Under the pieces are notes generated by a model. The model made no database searches. It saw nothing but the letters and a program-made list of their open reading frames with translations, and had not been told where the DNA came from. Positions 33,286-42,293 of a DNA stretch of 64,000 nucleotides are shown here, piece after piece. Both the position numbers and the translations under genes were made by a program. Source of the stretch: Mycolicibacterium senegalense (GTDB lineage: Bacteria; Actinomycetota; Actinomycetes; Mycobacteriales; Mycobacteriaceae); NCBI RefSeq assembly GCF_019645875.1, contig NZ_CP081000.1, positions 5,082,417 through 5,146,416 of the forward strand. Reading direction: 5' to 3'. Positions within the stretch are counted from its first letter, which is position 1. Every line of letters begins with the position of its first letter.

Positions 33286-33533
33286 TGCGCCGGCCGATCG
33301 TCGCGGCAGGTCTGCTTGCCGCAGCAGCTTTCCTCGGTGCGTGTTCGTCGGAGGGCCCGCAACCGGCGCCCACCTCGTCGCCGCCCGAGCACGGAACCTA
33401 CGCCCACTGCCTTTCCGAGCACGGTGTTCCAGCGGCCGCCGGCCCGATCGCGGGTCCGCCTGCCGGCGTCGATGACCAGACGTGGCAGGAAGCCACCAAG
33501 GCCTGCTCGACACTGGCGCCCGGCCCGAGCTGA
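33285..33533 (+). CDS. Small lipoprotein
   Basis: An 82-residue protein whose ATG overlaps the previous stop (TGATG). Signal peptide with lipobox LGAC, then a Pro/Ser-rich spacer, and a small domain with two further cysteines (AHCLSEHGV and KACSTLAP). It probably lies on the outer face of the membrane. Function unknown. Confidence 0.8.
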   Translation: MRRPIVAAGLLAAAAFLGACSSEGPQPAPTSSPPEHGTYAHCLSEHGVPAAAGPIAGPPAGVDDQTWQEATKACSTLAPGPS

Positions 33534-33585
33534 TCCCACCGACCACCCTGGCTCGTCGGAGTAACAGACCCCCAGACATGGGGCA

Positions 33586-33633
33586 GCCCCCGAGCCTTGG
33601 TACCTGGTTGGACAGACCGGAGGGCTCGGGGGC
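33586..33633. terminator. GC-rich hairpin between convergent genes
   Basis: GCCCCCGAGCC (33586-33596) and GGCTCGGGGGC (33623-33633) form a perfect 11-bp stem with a 26-base loop, 52 bases after the lipoprotein stop. No T-tract follows, as is common for mycobacterial terminators. It could act on both strands. Confidence 0.6.
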
Positions 33634-33802
33634 CGGGTGACTGCGGGGAATTCGCCAGCGCGCGCAGGCTTTACCCCGGCGCTGCTAGCGGGCAGCCACC
33701 TCACATGTCCATAAATCACTCAATTTGTCGGACCACCTCCTTCCCTGTGTGCCCACGAAGGTACCCCCGTCCGAGCACCCCGACAAGCGATTTATTCGCA
33801 GC
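33634..33802 (-). other. AT-richer intergenic segment with possible minus-strand sORF or sRNA
   Basis: This 169-base gap contains a low-GC stretch (33708-33730) and, on the minus strand, AAGGAGGTGG (33738-33747). About 12 bases later a TTG opens a 12-codon frame, MSDLWTCEVAAR (33685-33723). The hairpin at 33586-33633 lies downstream and could end a short minus-strand RNA. The unit may be a small RNA or leader peptide downstream of pabC. Evidence is limited to sequence pattern. Confidence 0.35.
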
Positions 33803-34681
33803 TCAGCGATCGCTGACGATCGCTGCGTCGACCAGGCCGGCGAGGTCGGCATTCAGCGGCGCATCGGGCAGCGGCTGCCCGCCCAGGGTATGCACCCGAG
33901 CCGCCAGAGTGATGCTGGAAATCAGCCAAACACCTTGTGCGGTAAGCAAATCCGCTGGCTTCAGGGCGCGGAGGTCGCAGTCGTAGCCTTTGTTGCGAGC
34001 CACTTCGAACAACGCCTGCTGGGTGGTGCCACGCAGGATCGGATACCACGGCGGCGGGGTGAGCAACAGCGGCTGCCCGTGGTCGCCTTCGGTCGCGATC
34101 ACCACAGTGGAACGCGGCCCCTCGAGCACATAGCCGTCGGAGCTGACGAAGATCACGTCACCGGCACCGTGGCGCTCGGCGTGCCGCAGCGCGGCCATGT
34201 TCACCGCATAGGACAGGGTCTTGGCGCCGGCGGCCAGCCACGGCATGTCGCTGGCGGTCAGCGGGAGCCCGCGGTCCAGGGTGATCGCCGCCAGCCCGTC
34301 CCGCCGAACCTTGGCCACGCGCTCGGCCAGTGCACCGATGGTGGCGAACGCGGTCGGCGGCCCGCCGCTCTCCCGCCCGCGGCTGTACACCAGGCGCAGC
34401 ACGCCGTCGCCGTCGTTCTCTGAGGCCCAGCGCTCGGCCCCCACCGTCGCCGCCGCACGCCAAGCCGCCAAATCCGGCTCGGGCAGGTCCAGCATCTTGG
34501 CCGACTGGCTCAACCGGCCCAGGTGGGCCTCCAGCAGGCAGGGTCTGCCGTCACGCACCAGCAGCGTCTCGAAGACGCCGTCGCCGCGGACCGCGGCCAG
34601 GTCGTCGGCGTGCAGCAGCGGGGTGTCGGGGTCGTGGATCTTCCCGTCGAGGGTGACCAGCACGGCTGGTGGGCTCGCCAT
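33803..34681 (-). CDS. Aminodeoxychorismate lyase-like PLP enzyme (class IV)
   Basis: A 292-residue class IV aminotransferase fold enzyme, corresponding to Rv0812. The PLP lysine is expected in AGAKTLSYAVNMAAL; GDGVFETLLV and DVIFVSSDGYVLEGPRS match the family. ATG 34681 has TACGCT eight bases upstream, fitting a leaderless start; it is divergent from the folate-binding gene. PabC makes p-aminobenzoate for folate; a branched-chain or D-amino-acid role is the alternative. Confidence 0.85.
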   Translation of the reverse strand: MASPPAVLVTLDGKIHDPDTPLLHADDLAAVRGDGVFETLLVRDGRPCLLEAHLGRLSQSAKMLDLPEPDLAAWRAAATVGAERWASENDGDGVLRLVYSRGRESGGPPTAFATIGALAERVAKVRRDGLAAITLDRGLPLTASDMPWLAAGAKTLSYAVNMAALRHAERHGAGDVIFVSSDGYVLEGPRSTVVIATEGDHGQPLLLTPPPWYPILRGTTQQALFEVARNKGYDCDLRALKPADLLTAQGVWLISSITLAARVHTLGGQPLPDAPLNADLAGLVDAAIVSDR

Positions 34682-34748
34682 GGGCACCCAGCGTAGTTTG
34701 CGCCCGCGACCAGCTAGGGCGAAGAGCGACAAAAGTAGAGTTGGCCCT

Positions 34749-35843
34749 ATGACTGCACTACCGCCAGCAGTTCCGGCGCCCGAAACCGGCCCCGATGCCG
34801 GCGCCGTCTGGCATTACGGTGATCCCCTCGGTGAACAGCGCGCTGCCGCGCGTGCCGCGGTCCTGGTGGACCGCTCCCACCGGGCAGTGCTCACCTTGAC
34901 CGGCAAGGAGCGGCAAACCTGGCTGCACAGCATCTCCAGCCAGCATGTCAGTGCATTGCCGGACGGTGCGGTCACCGAGAATTTGAGCCTGGATCTGCAG
35001 GGCCGTGTCGAAGATCACTGGATCCAGACCGAGCTCGGGGGCACGACCTACCTGGACACCGAGCCGTGGCGGGGCGAGCCGCTGCTGACCTACCTGCGCA
35101 AGATGGTGTTCTGGGCCGACGTGCAGATCGAGCCGGCCGATCTCGCGGTGCTCTCACTCTTGGGGCCCGGGCTCGCCGATGAGCAGGTCGTCAAGGCCTT
35201 GGGCGTCGAGGCGCTGCCGCAGGAGGCGACCGCGGTGGCGCTGCCCGGCGGCGGGTTCCTGCGCCGGCTGCCCGCCAGCGGCATCGAATTGGACCTGGTG
35301 GTGCCGCGCGAATCGATCGGCGAATACACGGGACGGTTGATCGCTGCGGGCGTGCAGCCGGCCGGCGTGTGGGCCTACGAGGCACACCGCGTAGCGGCCG
35401 GGCGGCCTCGGTTGGGTGTGGACACCGATGAACGGACCATTCCGCACGAGGTCGGCTGGATCGGCGGCCCCGGTGTCGGGGCTGTTCACCTCGACAAGGG
35501 CTGCTACCGCGGCCAGGAGACGGTCGCGCGGGTGCACAACCTGGGCAAACCGCCCCGGATGCTGGTGATCTTGCAGCTCGACGGCTCCGCCGACCGGCCG
35601 GCGACCGGCGACACGGTGACTGCGGGCGGGCGCAATGTCGGCCGGATCGGCACGGTCGTCGAGCACGCCGACGAGGGTCCGATCGCGTTGGCGCTGGTCA
35701 AACGGGGATTGCCGGTCGATACCGCGCTGATCGCCGGGGAGCAGGCCCAGGCCCCCGCCGTGATCGACCCGGATTCCATGCCGGCAGCGGATGCCACCGC
35801 CGGGGCCGGGCGCGCAGCGGTCGAACGTCTCCGGGGGCGTTAA
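34749..35843 (+). CDS. ygfZ: Folate-binding protein YgfZ
   Basis: A 364-residue GcvT-fold protein. The YgfZ signature KGCYRGQE is present at HLDKGCYRGQETVARVHNLG. It aids Fe-S cluster assembly or repair with folate. ATG 34749 has TAGAGT eight bases upstream, so the transcript is leaderless. It corresponds to Rv0811c and is divergent from the lyase gene. Confidence 0.93.
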   Translation: MTALPPAVPAPETGPDAGAVWHYGDPLGEQRAAARAAVLVDRSHRAVLTLTGKERQTWLHSISSQHVSALPDGAVTENLSLDLQGRVEDHWIQTELGGTTYLDTEPWRGEPLLTYLRKMVFWADVQIEPADLAVLSLLGPGLADEQVVKALGVEALPQEATAVALPGGGFLRRLPASGIELDLVVPRESIGEYTGRLIAAGVQPAGVWAYEAHRVAAGRPRLGVDTDERTIPHEVGWIGGPGVGAVHLDKGCYRGQETVARVHNLGKPPRMLVILQLDGSADRPATGDTVTAGGRNVGRIGTVVEHADEGPIALALVKRGLPVDTALIAGEQAQAPAVIDPDSMPAADATAGAGRAAVERLRGR

Positions 35844-36108
35844 GCCGTGGAACTGCGCAGGAGCACGTAAACTCACTCGGTCACCGACGACGTGACGACC
35901 GTCTCTGCGCGGATACCGCGATCCTGGGGATGGTCGTGCTGCTGTGCAATGACGCACCGCAGCCCGAGCCCCAGCCGCGCACCGTGAGGCAGGGCCTGAC
36001 AGCACTTCGCGGGCGGGCACGGTAAAGTGTTGGCAGGACAATAAAGACACACAGATCGGAGCCGCCTAGCAATTGGGCCGCTCCGTTATTGCGCGAGGGG
36101 GTCCCCCC
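35844..36108 (+). promoter_or_regulatory. Long leader of the DUF3073 gene
   Basis: A 265-base gap without a convincing gene. TAAAGT (36023-36028) is a likely -10 box, giving an untranslated leader of about 75 bases. The leader contains GGAGC...GCTCC (36058-36084) and GGGGGTCCCCCC just before the start, so it could fold around the ribosome binding site. Confidence 0.45.
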
Positions 36109-36282
36109 ATGGGCCGCGGCCGGGCGAAGGCAAAGCAGACCAAGGTGGCACGTGAGTTGAAGTACAGCTCACCAAACACCGACTTCAGTCAGCTCCAACG
36201 TGAGCTGTCGGGATCTCCCGATTCCGGCGACGTCAATGACGACGCCGATGAATGGTCGGGTGAGGATGACTGGCGGCGCTGA
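36109..36282 (+). CDS. DUF3073 small protein
   Basis: A 57-residue protein starting GRGRAKAKQTKVARELKY, then an acidic tail DDADEWSGEDD. It is the actinobacterial DUF3073 family (Rv0810c). ATG 36109 is chosen over a GTG/TTG further upstream because family members begin MGRGRAKAKQ. The basic start and acidic end suggest nucleic-acid or ribosome binding; its role is unknown. Confidence 0.9.
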   Translation: MGRGRAKAKQTKVARELKYSSPNTDFSQLQRELSGSPDSGDVNDDADEWSGEDDWRR

Positions 36283-36315
36283 GCCGCCCGCATTCCGTCC
36301 CAGGACTTAGACACG

Positions 36316-36353
36316 GGTCGCGCTGGTTGCGCCTGACGCTTACCAGCGCGACC
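36316..36353. terminator. Bidirectional terminator hairpin
   Basis: GGTCGCGCTGGT (36316-36327) and ACCAGCGCGACC (36342-36353) form a perfect 12-bp stem with a 14-base loop, followed by TTGTCTACTGTCT. It lies between the convergent DUF3073 and purM genes. Confidence 0.8.
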
Positions 36354-36364
36354 TTGTCTACTGT

Positions 36365-37456
36365 CTAGAACCGCGGATGCTGGCCGACGAGCTGGGCGCG
36401 CACACTGTCCTTGCCGCCCTTCTTGACCGTTCCCAGCGTCCAGCAGTCCAGGTGCCGTGCGGTCAGGATGGCCAGCGCGCGATCGGTGTCCTCGGGCGCC
36501 ACGACCGCGACCATCCCGATGCCCATGTTGAACGTCTTCTCCATCTCGGCGCGCTCGATGCGTCCGCGCTGGGCGATCATCTGGAACACCGGTGCCGGCG
36601 TCCACGTGCCGCGGTCCAGTTCCGCAGTCAGCCCGTGGGGCACCACGCGTTCCAGGTTGCCCGCCAAGCCGCCGCCGGTGACATGGCAGAACGTGCGCAC
36701 CTGCGTTTCGGCGGCCAGCGCCAGGCAGTCCTTGGCGTAGATGCGGGTGGGCTCCAGCAACTCCTCGCCGAGTGTGCGGCCGAATTCCTCGACATGGCCG
36801 GCCAGGTTCATCCGGTCGATCTCCAGCAGGACCTTGCGGGCCAGCGAGTAGCCGTTGGAGTGCAGACCGCTGGAGGCCATGGCGATGATCACGTCGCCCG
36901 GCCGGACCCGGTCGGGTCCGAGTACGTCGTCGGCCTCCACGATGCCCACGCCGGTCGCGGAGATGTCGTAATGGTCGGGTTCCATCAGGCCGGGGTGTTC
37001 GGCCGTCTCACCGCCCAGCAGGGCGCAGCCGGCCTGGACACAGCCGTCGGCGATGCCGGACACGATGGCGGCGACCCGCTCCGGGACGGTGCGCCCGACG
37101 GCGATGTAGTCCTGTAGGAACAGGGGCTCGGCACCGCACACCACGAGGTCGTCGACCACCATGGCGACCAGGTCCACTCCGACGGTGTCGTGCTTGTCCA
37201 TCGCCTGCGCGACCGCCAGCTTGGTGCCCACACCATCGGTCGAGGACGCCAGCACCGGCTCGCGGTAGCCGCCGCGTAAGGCGAACAGCCCGGCAAAGCC
37301 GCCCAGGCCGCCCCGGACTTCCGGACGGGTCGCCTTGGCGGCATGCGGTTTGAAGAGTTCGACAGCGCGGTCGCCGGCTTCGATATCGACCCCGGCTGAC
37401 GCGTACGAAATGCTGTTGTGTTCGGCGATGCCGTGCTGTTCGGCGCCCTTAGTCAT
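36365..37456 (-). CDS. purM: Phosphoribosylformylglycinamidine cyclo-ligase PurM
   Basis: A 363-residue AIR synthetase, step five of purine synthesis. Motifs are STDGVGTKL, LGGETAEHPG, and GGGLAGNLERV. ATG 37456 starts TKGAEQHGIAEHNSISYAS, matching mycobacterial PurM. It lies 61 bases after purF on the same strand. Confidence 0.96.
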   Translation of the reverse strand: MTKGAEQHGIAEHNSISYASAGVDIEAGDRAVELFKPHAAKATRPEVRGGLGGFAGLFALRGGYREPVLASSTDGVGTKLAVAQAMDKHDTVGVDLVAMVVDDLVVCGAEPLFLQDYIAVGRTVPERVAAIVSGIADGCVQAGCALLGGETAEHPGLMEPDHYDISATGVGIVEADDVLGPDRVRPGDVIIAMASSGLHSNGYSLARKVLLEIDRMNLAGHVEEFGRTLGEELLEPTRIYAKDCLALAAETQVRTFCHVTGGGLAGNLERVVPHGLTAELDRGTWTPAPVFQMIAQRGRIERAEMEKTFNMGIGMVAVVAPEDTDRALAILTARHLDCWTLGTVKKGGKDSVRAQLVGQHPRF

Positions 37457-37517
37457 CGCAAGCAAGGCTACCGCCCCGCTGTTGAGGGGGTACAGCGCAG
37501 GAGGCGTTAAGACGCTC

Positions 37518-39053
37518 TCAGGGCCGACGGAGCGCCGAGGCGTTGTCGTTGTCCGCCGCCTGCAGCGGCACGCCGGTGCGGGCCGCGGTGGCCAGCATGT
37601 GCTCGACGACGTTCTTGCCCAGTGCGGTCTCGCCGGGCAGTTCGATCGGGTAATTGCCGTCGAAGCAGGCCGAGCACAGCCGGGTCGGCGGCTGCTCGGT
37701 GGCCGCGATCATGCCCTGCTGGGAGATGTAGCCCAGGCTGTCAGCGCCGATGGCGTGCCGGACGGCCTCCAGCATCTCGCCCTCGTGTTCGGCCGAGGCC
37801 GCGTTGGCGATCAGTTCGGCCGGGGTGGCGAAGTCGATGCCGTAGAAGCACGGCCACTTCACCGGCGGGGACGCGATCCGGACGTGGACCTCCAGCGCTC
37901 CGGCCTCGCGCAGCATGCGTACGAGCGCACGCTGGGTGTTGCCGCGCACGATCGAATCGTCGACGACGATCAGGCGCTTGCCGCGGATCACCTCACGCAG
38001 CGGGTTGAGTTTGAGCCGGATGCCCAGCTGCCGGATCGTCTGCGAGGGCTGGATGAAGGTGCGGCCCACATAGGCGTTCTTCATCAGGCCCTGCCCGAAC
38101 GGGATCCCGGATTCCTGGGCGTAACCGACTGCGGCCGGGGTGCCCGATTCCGGCACACCGATCACCAGGTCGGCGTCGATCGGATGCTCGCGGGCCAGCC
38201 TGCGGCCGATGTCGACGCGCGTCGCATGCACCGAGCGGCCCACGAGCGTGCTGTCGGGGCGGGCCAGGTAGACGTACTCGAAGACGCAGCCTTTGGGTTC
38301 GGGGTTGGCGAACCGGGTGGAGCGCACGCCGTCGGCATCGATGGCCAGCAGTTCGCCGGGTTCGATGTCGCGGACGAACGAGGCGCCGACGATGTCGAGG
38401 GCGGCGGTTTCTGAGGCCACCACCCAGCCGCGGTCGAGCCGGCCCAGGGCCAGCGGGCGCACACCGTGCGGGTCACGCGCGGCGTAGAGCGTGTTCTCGT
38501 CCATGAAGGTGAGGCAGAACGCGCCGCGCACGGTGGGCAGCAGCTCCAGGGCGGCCTGCTCCAGGGTGGCGTCGGCGGCCCCGTGTGCCAGCAGCGCTCC
38601 GAGGATGTCGGAGTCGGTGGTGGCCGTCGGCGCACCCTTCATGTCGATCAGGCCGGCTTCACGGGCCCGGGCGGCCAGCTCGGCGGTGTTGACGAGGTTG
38701 CCGTTGTGGCCGAGGGCGACGCCGGTGCCGGCAGCGGTGTTGCGGAACACGGGCTGCGCGTTCTCCCACGTGGTGGAGCCGGTGGTGGAGTAACGGCAGT
38801 GTCCGACGGCGACGTGGCCCGGCATTGCGGCCAGGGTCTGCTCGTCGAAGACCTGACTGACCAGACCGAGGTCCTTGAACACCAGAATCTGGGAACCGTC
38901 CGAGACGGCGATGCCGGCGGCCTCCTGGCCACGGTGCTGCAGCGCGTACAGGCCGTAGTAGGTGAGCTTGGCAACGTCTTCACCCGGGGCCCAGACCCCG
39001 AATACGCCGCACTCTTCGCGCGGTTCGTTTTCGTCGAGTTGCTGACCAGTCAC
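37518..39053 (-). CDS. purF: Amidophosphoribosyltransferase PurF
   Basis: A 511-residue enzyme for the first committed purine step. A propeptide ends before the catalytic cysteine in REECGVFGVW; the PRPP motif is RLIVVDDSIVRGNT. Fe-S cysteines (PPVKWPCFYG, RLCSACFDG) mark the Bacillus-type enzyme. GTG 39053 has GGGAG upstream and a TAGACT box 45 bases upstream; a TTG at 39119 would add 22 residues. Either start keeps the mature enzyme. Confidence 0.94.
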   Translation of the reverse strand: MTGQQLDENEPREECGVFGVWAPGEDVAKLTYYGLYALQHRGQEAAGIAVSDGSQILVFKDLGLVSQVFDEQTLAAMPGHVAVGHCRYSTTGSTTWENAQPVFRNTAAGTGVALGHNGNLVNTAELAARAREAGLIDMKGAPTATTDSDILGALLAHGAADATLEQAALELLPTVRGAFCLTFMDENTLYAARDPHGVRPLALGRLDRGWVVASETAALDIVGASFVRDIEPGELLAIDADGVRSTRFANPEPKGCVFEYVYLARPDSTLVGRSVHATRVDIGRRLAREHPIDADLVIGVPESGTPAAVGYAQESGIPFGQGLMKNAYVGRTFIQPSQTIRQLGIRLKLNPLREVIRGKRLIVVDDSIVRGNTQRALVRMLREAGALEVHVRIASPPVKWPCFYGIDFATPAELIANAASAEHEGEMLEAVRHAIGADSLGYISQQGMIAATEQPPTRLCSACFDGNYPIELPGETALGKNVVEHMLATAARTGVPLQAADNDNASALRRP

Positions 39054-39273
39054 GATAGGGCTGCTCCCGGGGCGGCGGTTGGTGACATAACCGAGTCTAC
39101 GGTCCAGGCGGGCCAACAAAAGAATCGAATGGCCGCTCCGGCACCGGCTTTTCCAACGTCGGGCGGCGCGGTCGCCATTCCCGCACCCGGCCGCCGGGGT
39201 GAGGCAAGGACCACCGGGATGTGTCGGGATTACCCCATCGACCCACTACATGCCAACGGCAAGGATGTTTTTC

Positions 39274-40617
39274 GTGACGCGCCAACTCTCCGAGACACCG
39301 GCAACCCATCCCCGCGACTCCGAAGCCGAGGCCCGGCCGCACCCGTGGCCGGAGGTGACGAAGATCGCATTCCGGTTCTGCTTCTTGTACTTCGGTCTGT
39401 TCTGTCTGTTGTTCGCGCAGATCACGTTCGCCTTCCTGGGGATCGTGGGCCACTGGCTGCCGGACCGGGCGGTGATGTGGCAGATGACGGCGTTGGGCCC
39501 GGTGATCGGCTGGGTCGGCCGGCACGTGTTCGGTGTCGAGGCGGTGCTGCATCAGGACTCGGGCAGCGGGGATCAGGCCGCGATCTGGGTGATGATCTTC
39601 TGCCTGCTGGTGTTCTCGGTGGCCGGCACCGCGGTGTGGTCGTGGATCGACCGGCAGCGACAGGACTACTCGAGGTTGTGGGCCTGGTTCCTGACGTTCG
39701 TGCGGCTGTGCGTGGCCGGGCAGATGCTGTTCTACGGTTTCGCCAAGCTGATCCCGACGCAGATGCCGGCCCCGCCGCTGGCGGCGTTGCTGCGCCCGTA
39801 CGGGGAATTCAGTCCGGCCTCGGTGCTGTGGCTGCAGGTCGGCAGCTCCTATCCCTATGAGATGGCGCTCGGGGCCGTCGAGGTGCTCGCCGGCCTGTTG
39901 CTGTTCTGGCCCCGGACGGCGACCTTGGGCGCCCTGCTCGGCGTGGCCAGCATGGCGCAGGTGTTCCTGCTCAACATGACCTTCGACGTGCCGGTGAAGA
40001 TTCTGTCCGGGCATCTGTTGTTGATGGGTCTGGTGCTGCTCGCACCGCAGTACCGGCGGCTGGCCGACTTGCTGGTGTTGCAGCGCCCCACCGAACCGGC
40101 GGTACAACCCGAGCTGTTCGCCGGTGCCCGCGCCAACACCATCGCGGCCCGGGTGCAGGCCGTACTCGGCATCTGGATGGCGGCCGGTTGCATCCTGACC
40201 GGATGGCAGGGCTGGAACGAGTACGGCGGTGGCCGCGCCACACCCGAGTTGTACGGGATCTGGACGGTGAGCCGCTTCGATGTCGACGGCAGAACCGCAC
40301 CACCGCTGACCACCGATCAGTCGCGTTGGCATCGCGTCGTGTTCGACCTGCCTGAGGTCCTCACCTACCAGCGCATGAACGGCGAATTGGTCGATGCACC
40401 GGTCAGGGTCGACGGGGACAACCTCACGGTGTCGAGCCCGGACGGCTCGCCCCTGGGCACGCTCACCGCGTCCCGCCCGACGCCCGAACGGTTACAGCTG
40501 ACCGGCGAGCTGTCCGGCCGTCACGTCGCGATCTGGCTCGACCGGCTGGATCTCGACCAGTTCACCCTGCGTAACCGGGGCTTTCACTGGGTTCAGGAGT
40601 ATCCCTACTTCCGGTGA
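39274..40617 (+). CDS. DoxX-like membrane protein
   Basis: A 447-residue membrane protein with about seven helices and a C-terminal soluble domain of 140 residues (GIWTVSRFDVDG onward). Motifs include RLCVAGQMLFYGFAKLIP and LGAVEVLAGLLLFWPRTATLG, as in DoxX/oxidoreductase-type quinol proteins. GTG 39274 has AAGGA eight bases upstream; ATG 39250 is possible. Function is unknown. Confidence 0.78.
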   Translation: MTRQLSETPATHPRDSEAEARPHPWPEVTKIAFRFCFLYFGLFCLLFAQITFAFLGIVGHWLPDRAVMWQMTALGPVIGWVGRHVFGVEAVLHQDSGSGDQAAIWVMIFCLLVFSVAGTAVWSWIDRQRQDYSRLWAWFLTFVRLCVAGQMLFYGFAKLIPTQMPAPPLAALLRPYGEFSPASVLWLQVGSSYPYEMALGAVEVLAGLLLFWPRTATLGALLGVASMAQVFLLNMTFDVPVKILSGHLLLMGLVLLAPQYRRLADLLVLQRPTEPAVQPELFAGARANTIAARVQAVLGIWMAAGCILTGWQGWNEYGGGRATPELYGIWTVSRFDVDGRTAPPLTTDQSRWHRVVFDLPEVLTYQRMNGELVDAPVRVDGDNLTVSSPDGSPLGTLTASRPTPERLQLTGELSGRHVAIWLDRLDLDQFTLRNRGFHWVQEYPYFR

Positions 40618-40618
40618 G

Positions 40619-41005
40619 TCAGGACCCCAGTGGCACCAACGGCAGCCACCGGGCCACCTCGCCGGCCCGCGATCCCGACATCTGCACCGCAGTACCGGCG
40701 TCTTCCAGGCCGAGCAACCCGGTGGCCAGCAGCAGCCAGGTGCGGGGATCGGTTTCGACGACGTTGGGTGGGTTGCCGCGGGTATGGCGGGGCCCTTCGA
40801 TGCACTGCACTGCGACGAAGGGCGGCACCCTCACCTCGACGCTGGCACCCGGCGCCAGCGCGGCCAGGGTGCGCGCGGTCAGCCGGACCGCCTCGGCCAG
40901 TTCGGCTCGGGCCGGTTCGGCGTGTGCCGGTTCGCGCAGCCAGTCGGCGACGACGGCGACCGCCGCCCGGGTCTTTTGCGGATCTACACTGCCTCGCGCG
41001 GCCAT
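40619..41005 (-). CDS. Sterol-carrier-like small protein (Rv0807-like)
   Basis: A 128-residue protein corresponding to Rv0807. It has SCP-like features: VEVRVPPFVAVQCIEGPRHTRG, WLLLATGLLG, and AVQMSGSRAGEVARWLPL. ATG 41005 is preferred to 41038 because the longer form overlaps the promoter of the divergent Mce gene. It may bind lipid; no partner is known. Confidence 0.75.
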   Translation of the reverse strand: MAARGSVDPQKTRAAVAVVADWLREPAHAEPARAELAEAVRLTARTLAALAPGASVEVRVPPFVAVQCIEGPRHTRGNPPNVVETDPRTWLLLATGLLGLEDAGTAVQMSGSRAGEVARWLPLVPLGS

Positions 41006-41023
41006 GTCATAGAGTCTCGCAAA

Positions 41024-42232
41024 GTGTTTGCCGATCACCGTAATCCGCCGTATCGCACGGCCGGCGCAGCGCTGTTGGCGATTCTCGCGCTGATCTTCGG
41101 CTTGATCGTGGCGCAGTTCCGGGGTGCTTTCGAGGTCAAGGCACCGCTGACGCTGCTGGCCTCAAGGGCGGGCCTGGTTCTGGATCCGGGTTCCAAGGTG
41201 ACCTACAACGGCGTTCCGATCGGCCGGGTGGGCACGGTGACCACCGACGGCGGTGACCCGGTCCGGGCTCTGGTTCGTCTCGACATCAACCCGAAGTACC
41301 TGGACCTGCTGCCGGCCAACGTATCGGCCTCGATCCAGGCAACCACGGTGTTCGGCAACAAGTACGTGGCCTTCACTTCGCCGGAACATCCGAGCGCGCA
41401 ACGGGTTTCGACCTCCGAACCGATCGACGTCACGGCCGTCACCACCGAGTTCAACTCGTTGTTCGAAACCATCACCGCGATCACCGAACAGGTCGACCCG
41501 ATCAAGCTGAACCAGACCCTGTCTGCCACCGCCCAGGCACTGACCGGACTGGGCGGTGCGTTCGGACAGTCGCTGGCAGAAGGCAACACAATCCTCGACG
41601 ACGTGAACTCACGTATGCCTGCGCTGCGCCACGACATCGCGGCACTGGCCGACCTCGGCGAGCGCTATGCCGAGGCCGGCCCCGACCTGTTCGACGGCCT
41701 GCGCGACGCCGCGCGCAGCGCGGCCACCTTCAACTCCCAGCGTGGACAACTCGACGCCGCGCTGGTCGCGGCGATCGGTTTCGCCGGAACCGGTTCCGAC
41801 ATCCTCGAACGCGGCGGCCCCTATCTGCAGCGCGGTGCGCAGGATCTGATCCCGACCTCGAAGCTGTTCGACAAGTACCAGGGGCAGTTGTTCTGCACCA
41901 TCCGGAACTATCACGACGTCGCGCCCGCGTTCTATGCGACGTTCGGGGGCGACAACGGATACTCATTCGAAAGCACGGGGACCTTGTCGAGCATCGGCGT
42001 GGGCAATACCTACGTGTATCCGGACAATCTGCCGCGGGTCAATGCCAAGGGCGGTCCCGAGGGCAAGCCGGGCTGCTGGAAACCGATCACGGCCGACCTC
42101 TGGCCCGCACCGTATCTGGTGATGGACACCGGTTTGTCGATCGCACCGTACAACCATGTCGAACTGGGCTCGCCGATCTTCACCGACTACGTCTGGGGGC
42201 GGCAGATCGGTGAGCCCACCATCAATCCGTGA
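41024..42232 (+). CDS. Orphan Mce (MlaD-type) family protein
   Basis: A 402-residue lipid-transport protein with one N-terminal membrane helix (AGAALLAILALIFGLIVAQ), an MlaD domain (VLDPGSKVTYNGVPIGRVG) and the long helical Mce C-terminal region. GTG 41024 has TAGAGT eight bases upstream (leaderless). Mce proteins normally come in sets of six with two YrbE permeases; none is adjacent here, so it must work with components elsewhere or replace a subunit. Confidence 0.88.
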   Translation: MFADHRNPPYRTAGAALLAILALIFGLIVAQFRGAFEVKAPLTLLASRAGLVLDPGSKVTYNGVPIGRVGTVTTDGGDPVRALVRLDINPKYLDLLPANVSASIQATTVFGNKYVAFTSPEHPSAQRVSTSEPIDVTAVTTEFNSLFETITAITEQVDPIKLNQTLSATAQALTGLGGAFGQSLAEGNTILDDVNSRMPALRHDIAALADLGERYAEAGPDLFDGLRDAARSAATFNSQRGQLDAALVAAIGFAGTGSDILERGGPYLQRGAQDLIPTSKLFDKYQGQLFCTIRNYHDVAPAFYATFGGDNGYSFESTGTLSSIGVGNTYVYPDNLPRVNAKGGPEGKPGCWKPITADLWPAPYLVMDTGLSIAPYNHVELGSPIFTDYVWGRQIGEPTINP

Positions 42233-42293
42233 CGGCTTTACGATCTTGATTCGGGGATTCGGGTGGGAGGGGACTTCGTGAACGGTAGCGCCG

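Noticed and set aside
33207..33719. Long minus-strand ORF opposite the nitrobindin-like and lipoprotein genes
   Set aside because: It lies antisense to well-supported genes and has the composition of a frame shadow; only its first bases overlap the unexplained element.
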